A DNA stretch of 64,000 bases, taken from Parietichytrium sp. I65-24A (Eukaryota; Sar; Bigyra; Thraustochytrida; Thraustochytriidae). The stretch spans positions 310,001 to 374,000 of the forward strand of contig BLSF01000042.1 of the NCBI GenBank assembly GCA_012862575.1, given 5' to 3'. Both the position numbers and the translations under genes were made by a program. This document shows positions 62,501 through 64,000 of this stretch, piece after piece. Position 1 is the first letter of the stretch; each line of letters begins with the position of its first letter. The notes beneath the pieces are model-generated. The model ran no database searches, was not told where the DNA came from, and saw only the letters and a program-made list of their open reading frames with translations.

Positions 62501-63133
62501 CGTGGTAGCATTTCCAAGAGCTTCAAACACTGCGTTTGCCTTGAGCAGATCACCTTCTAGTCTTTGAGTTTTGTATTGAATAGATTTTGACACCAAATGA
62601 CGAATTATTCGTTTCGCAGCCTCCGTTTTCCCGGAACCGCTCTCCCCGGCTATTACGATTGACTGATTGAGCTGCACAGACTCAGATTGGAGTGTGAGCA
62701 TTTGGTTCCTAGCTTTTGCCTTTTCAAGTTTAATCGCGAGCTGCATTTGCGAGTAGGCTTGTTCGGCAATTGTGAATGGATGTGGTTCATTTGGGCAAAT
62801 TTTCTTATCACTGGTGTCCACATTAATGACCGGGTTGACGATCAAAAGCACCGACCCCAGAAACGTGTATGGCAGATTGGTCACCGATCGCTCTTTAAGA
62901 TTTGCCAGTATTCCAGGTTCGTGCACAGCGCTAATGCTGCACACATCTTCTTTCGCCTCTTCGTTCGCTATGAAGAGCTGGGTCGACGGAACCAAGTGTT
63001 GCTCGCCTGTGTCGCGTTGCTGAATTCGAATTTGATCGGTACTGCTGGATTCCTTTGGCGCCCATTCTACTACCGCTGCCGCATACTCCTGAGGTCCGCG
63101 CTGGAACCATACACTATCACCAGGTTGCAGCAT
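59525..63133 (-). CDS. Myosin heavy chain, unconventional
   Basis: The protein has 1,202 aa; ATG at 63133. An SH3-like N-terminal segment (about 1-55) precedes the actin-based motor domain (about 65-790). ATP-site motifs are intact: P-loop GESGSGKT (163-170), switch I NHNSSRFGKLTKLYF, switch II DIFGFECFQQNSLEQLLINY. The actin-linked strand FIRCIKPNALL is also intact. After the converter come one or two degenerate IQ motifs (VITLQSVFRSISARRYYQ). The tail is short and mainly disordered, with a predicted coiled coil (about 1010-1120: SLQNQIEAMRLELQEAKAAR and EQMQRLQTQVEQMRQEQ). It ends in a basic, Trp-containing tip (KKRKKEEWCIFRWY). There is no FERM, MyTH4 or SH3 domain in the tail. The class cannot be assigned by eye; stramenopile-specific classes are plausible. 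Confidence 0.9.
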   Translation of the reverse strand: MLQPGDSVWFQRGPQEYAAAVVEWAPKESSSTDQIRIQQRDTGEQHLVPSTQLFIANEEAKEDVCSISAVHEPGILANLKERSVTNLPYTFLGSVLLIVNPVINVDTSDKKICPNEPHPFTIAEQAYSQMQLAIKLEKAKARNQMLTLQSESVQLNQSIVIAGESGSGKTEAAKRIIRHLVSKSIQYKTQRLEGDLLKANAVFEALGNATTNSNHNSSRFGKLTKLYFRADDGLVGASFVTYLLERSRVTSVQTGERNFHVFYRMLRGLSTTEREGLGLAKDATYLDFRILNAFPLKSGAPALASTPMRSTRNVLQPMSIAQDAAQQDASDITGFKAFKNGLSAVGMSGSVQFKVLKVLGALLHLGNVLIREQDGAEGVEFYEHSSNRADDSIETKEDHRNEADGGKFSNAVEHDAVGSLTRAAVLLELPEAVLVSMITQRIIKVGNEHLTSTRSAEEAEQVRDGLIRALYNSLFDWVVGLANSHFTNVVKGEEVASDGLSTPYISVLDIFGFECFQQNSLEQLLINYTNEALQQTFEEHILVAEANLYRVEGITSVTAEQLQHRMSAYEDTCIDLFLSRGGLLSLIDDFTSMPKPTDEKLLQYMQRTFQQHPLFLPPHPTCSRTHFIVQHFAGAVQYTIDQFVHKNTDRVPPNIAESLCKSSDEVIVSRLLSSLKSKKLPSGRIKRRESLGGAGMCTAFSGEIETLKADLNSTNCHFIRCIKPNALLQRTTKSSWFDESFVLRQMRNLSIPKTAKLLSSGGFPTRISYAAFAQLLEDKLPKGLCNTLPGSALDSSLEDKKRFVQALLAAVGVEASLYKCGFTRVFFRKGATNQITDLLNRLSDPENEEGWSTVVQKLMSAQARQRWKRVLAQTFAGVRFVRLLETIRLRQICASKITSYLRLAKDRLTFLRQQQSVITLQSVFRSISARRYYQRILRHNAHYSRADEVTRSNESLSTSSDMQKVTHLVDNPDGDTDLDTDADRAPGSSRQSPSRQATLIGANEGSSMTLLSDGMEADSDSQARIIQSLQNQIEAMRLELQEAKAARHESPRQLMKEIGALGAINSEHGSRAVAACEEGVAQPHSTPNLAEGGSSSYLGEQMQRLQTQVEQMRQEQACMISLVAESQRRERMILDEHFRTLRAIANGYPRQMSVYDSDARQTTPRYLQQEGSEIFDVPNNRVVVASEPKKRKKEEWCIFRWY

Positions 63134-64000
63134 CGCGTGCTCTCGGTGGCGAGAAGCTCTAACGTCCGGAGTGCCAACTCACAACGTCAACTAACAATTC
63201 TGACGTTCAAGGGCCCCAACAAACCACTTGAGTGTCCCGGCCCTCAGGGCGGCTCTCATATGCAGCGCTCGAAACGGCGAGGCAGCTTTGCTATCACTTG
63301 GTCTCTCCGAGCGACAGTCGTCTGGCCTGGCAACTGAGAGCTTTCTTCCTTTGGGAGAGAGACTATTGCGCTGAGAAGGGGCGAATAATTAGGCCTTCGT
63401 CGTCTGCGGGTGCGTCTGCATCTACTTGTGCGTTTGCGTGTGCGCCTGCGTTTGATGGTGAGCCAAGCAGGTCTCCGAGACATACATGCTTCTCTGACGA
63501 AACCCTCCTTTGCAGGTTTTTAGAATGTAGTCTCTCACTTGGTCACTCGTTTGGACTTGCAACATTGAACTCCGTGGTACTCAGTGGTACTGATGACACT
63601 GGTAGTAGTACTATTTGACAGGGGTGACATTACGTGACATGGTCAGTTTCTCCAGTTCCAGGCGAATAACAGTGAGCAGCTCTAACCCTTGCCTACTACC
63701 GGTAACCACGGAGAACAAGAGGAACACCATGGAACACCATGTACTCAGAATGGTAGCGCGTTGTTATATAATTGTAATCCCTAGCAGTACGTACTCCTTC
63801 GGAGACGCGAGCCACCCGAGTCACCCGAGCCACTGAAGAGCCACGCGAGAGTATCAAGAGAAAGAGAGAAAGAGAGAAAGAGAGAGAGAGATCACGAGAG
63901 AATAGTAAATAGTAAATAGTAAATAGTGTTCGCACAAGGTCAAACAAGGTCAGAGCGGAGAGAAGAGAAGGAAGAGAAGAGGGCGTGCCATAGTCAGAGG
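63134..64000. other. Upstream region of the myosin gene, right edge of window
   Basis: The region contains several GTAC cores (63577-63611), a purine repeat of GAGAAAGA units (about 63857-63890) and a heptamer array AATAGTA (63901-63928). Open frames are short and featureless; no gene is called. Confidence 0.55.
63857..63928. repeat. Purine microsatellite followed by (AATAGTA)4
   Basis: GAGAAAGA-type units pass into a GA run; after a short gap four AATAGTA-type heptamers follow (the last ending in G). Confidence 0.85.

Overview
This window is nuclear DNA of a eukaryotic microbe. The genes are large, mostly single-exon and carry eukaryotic multidomain proteins. The few introns I can infer are short (72 to 153 bp), with GTAAGT-like donors. 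No plastid-specific gene, ribosomal RNA, tRNA or recognisable transposon was seen. A class C GPCR with a Pro/Thr stalk, secreted EGF proteins of a type common in stramenopiles, a Zn2Cys6/PAS regulator outside a typical fungal context, a membrane-anchored sulfotransferase and a metallo-beta-lactamase plus cyclic-nucleotide-binding protein together suggest a heterotrophic marine protist. A thraustochytrid or other labyrinthulomycete stramenopile is my best guess. That assignment is inference and was not tested by database search.

Layout, left to right: NCS2 nucleobase permease (-, runs off the left edge); aspartyl/asparaginyl beta-hydroxylase (+); DCX/KHA-like protein kinase (+); small ankyrin protein (-); SET methyltransferase (+); sulfotransferase (+); MBL/cNMP phosphodiesterase-like protein (-); succinate dehydrogenase iron-sulfur subunit (+, four exons); SDR oxidoreductase (-); Zn2Cys6 regulator (+); OsmC-like protein (-); double CW-finger protein (+); Mis18/Yippee-like protein (-); CCCH/methyltransferase (+); class C GPCR (+); Gln-rich PH-like protein (-); EGF protein (-); EF-hand coiled-coil protein (+); UBA-PUB-UBX protein (-); sterol desaturase/fatty acid hydroxylase (-, three exons); SAM-domain protein (+); 1,752-residue coiled-coil protein (-); PX-BAR sorting nexin (+); myosin (-).

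Genes alternate in strand, giving nine tail-to-tail pairs with short spacers (about 240 to 570 bp) and nine head-to-head pairs with long spacers (about 0.75 to 2.55 kb). The genes do not form one pathway. They cover metabolism (SDHB, permease, SDR, desaturase), signalling (GPCR, kinase, MBL/cNMP protein), chromatin or centromere function (CW, Mis18-like, Zn2Cys6, SET) and trafficking or cytoskeleton (sorting nexin, UBX, myosin, coiled-coil proteins).

The most unexpected signal lies between genes. Paired GTAC elements (GTAC-N2-GTAC, often perfect palindromes) recur in many upstream regions far more often than chance predicts, together with a related GTACTCGAG(TAC) element. Inside proteins, the most notable are a dispersed Trp-Tyr repeat in the giant coiled-coil protein, and a 17-residue motif duplicated in the GPCR tail whose two copies have diverged at almost every synonymous position.
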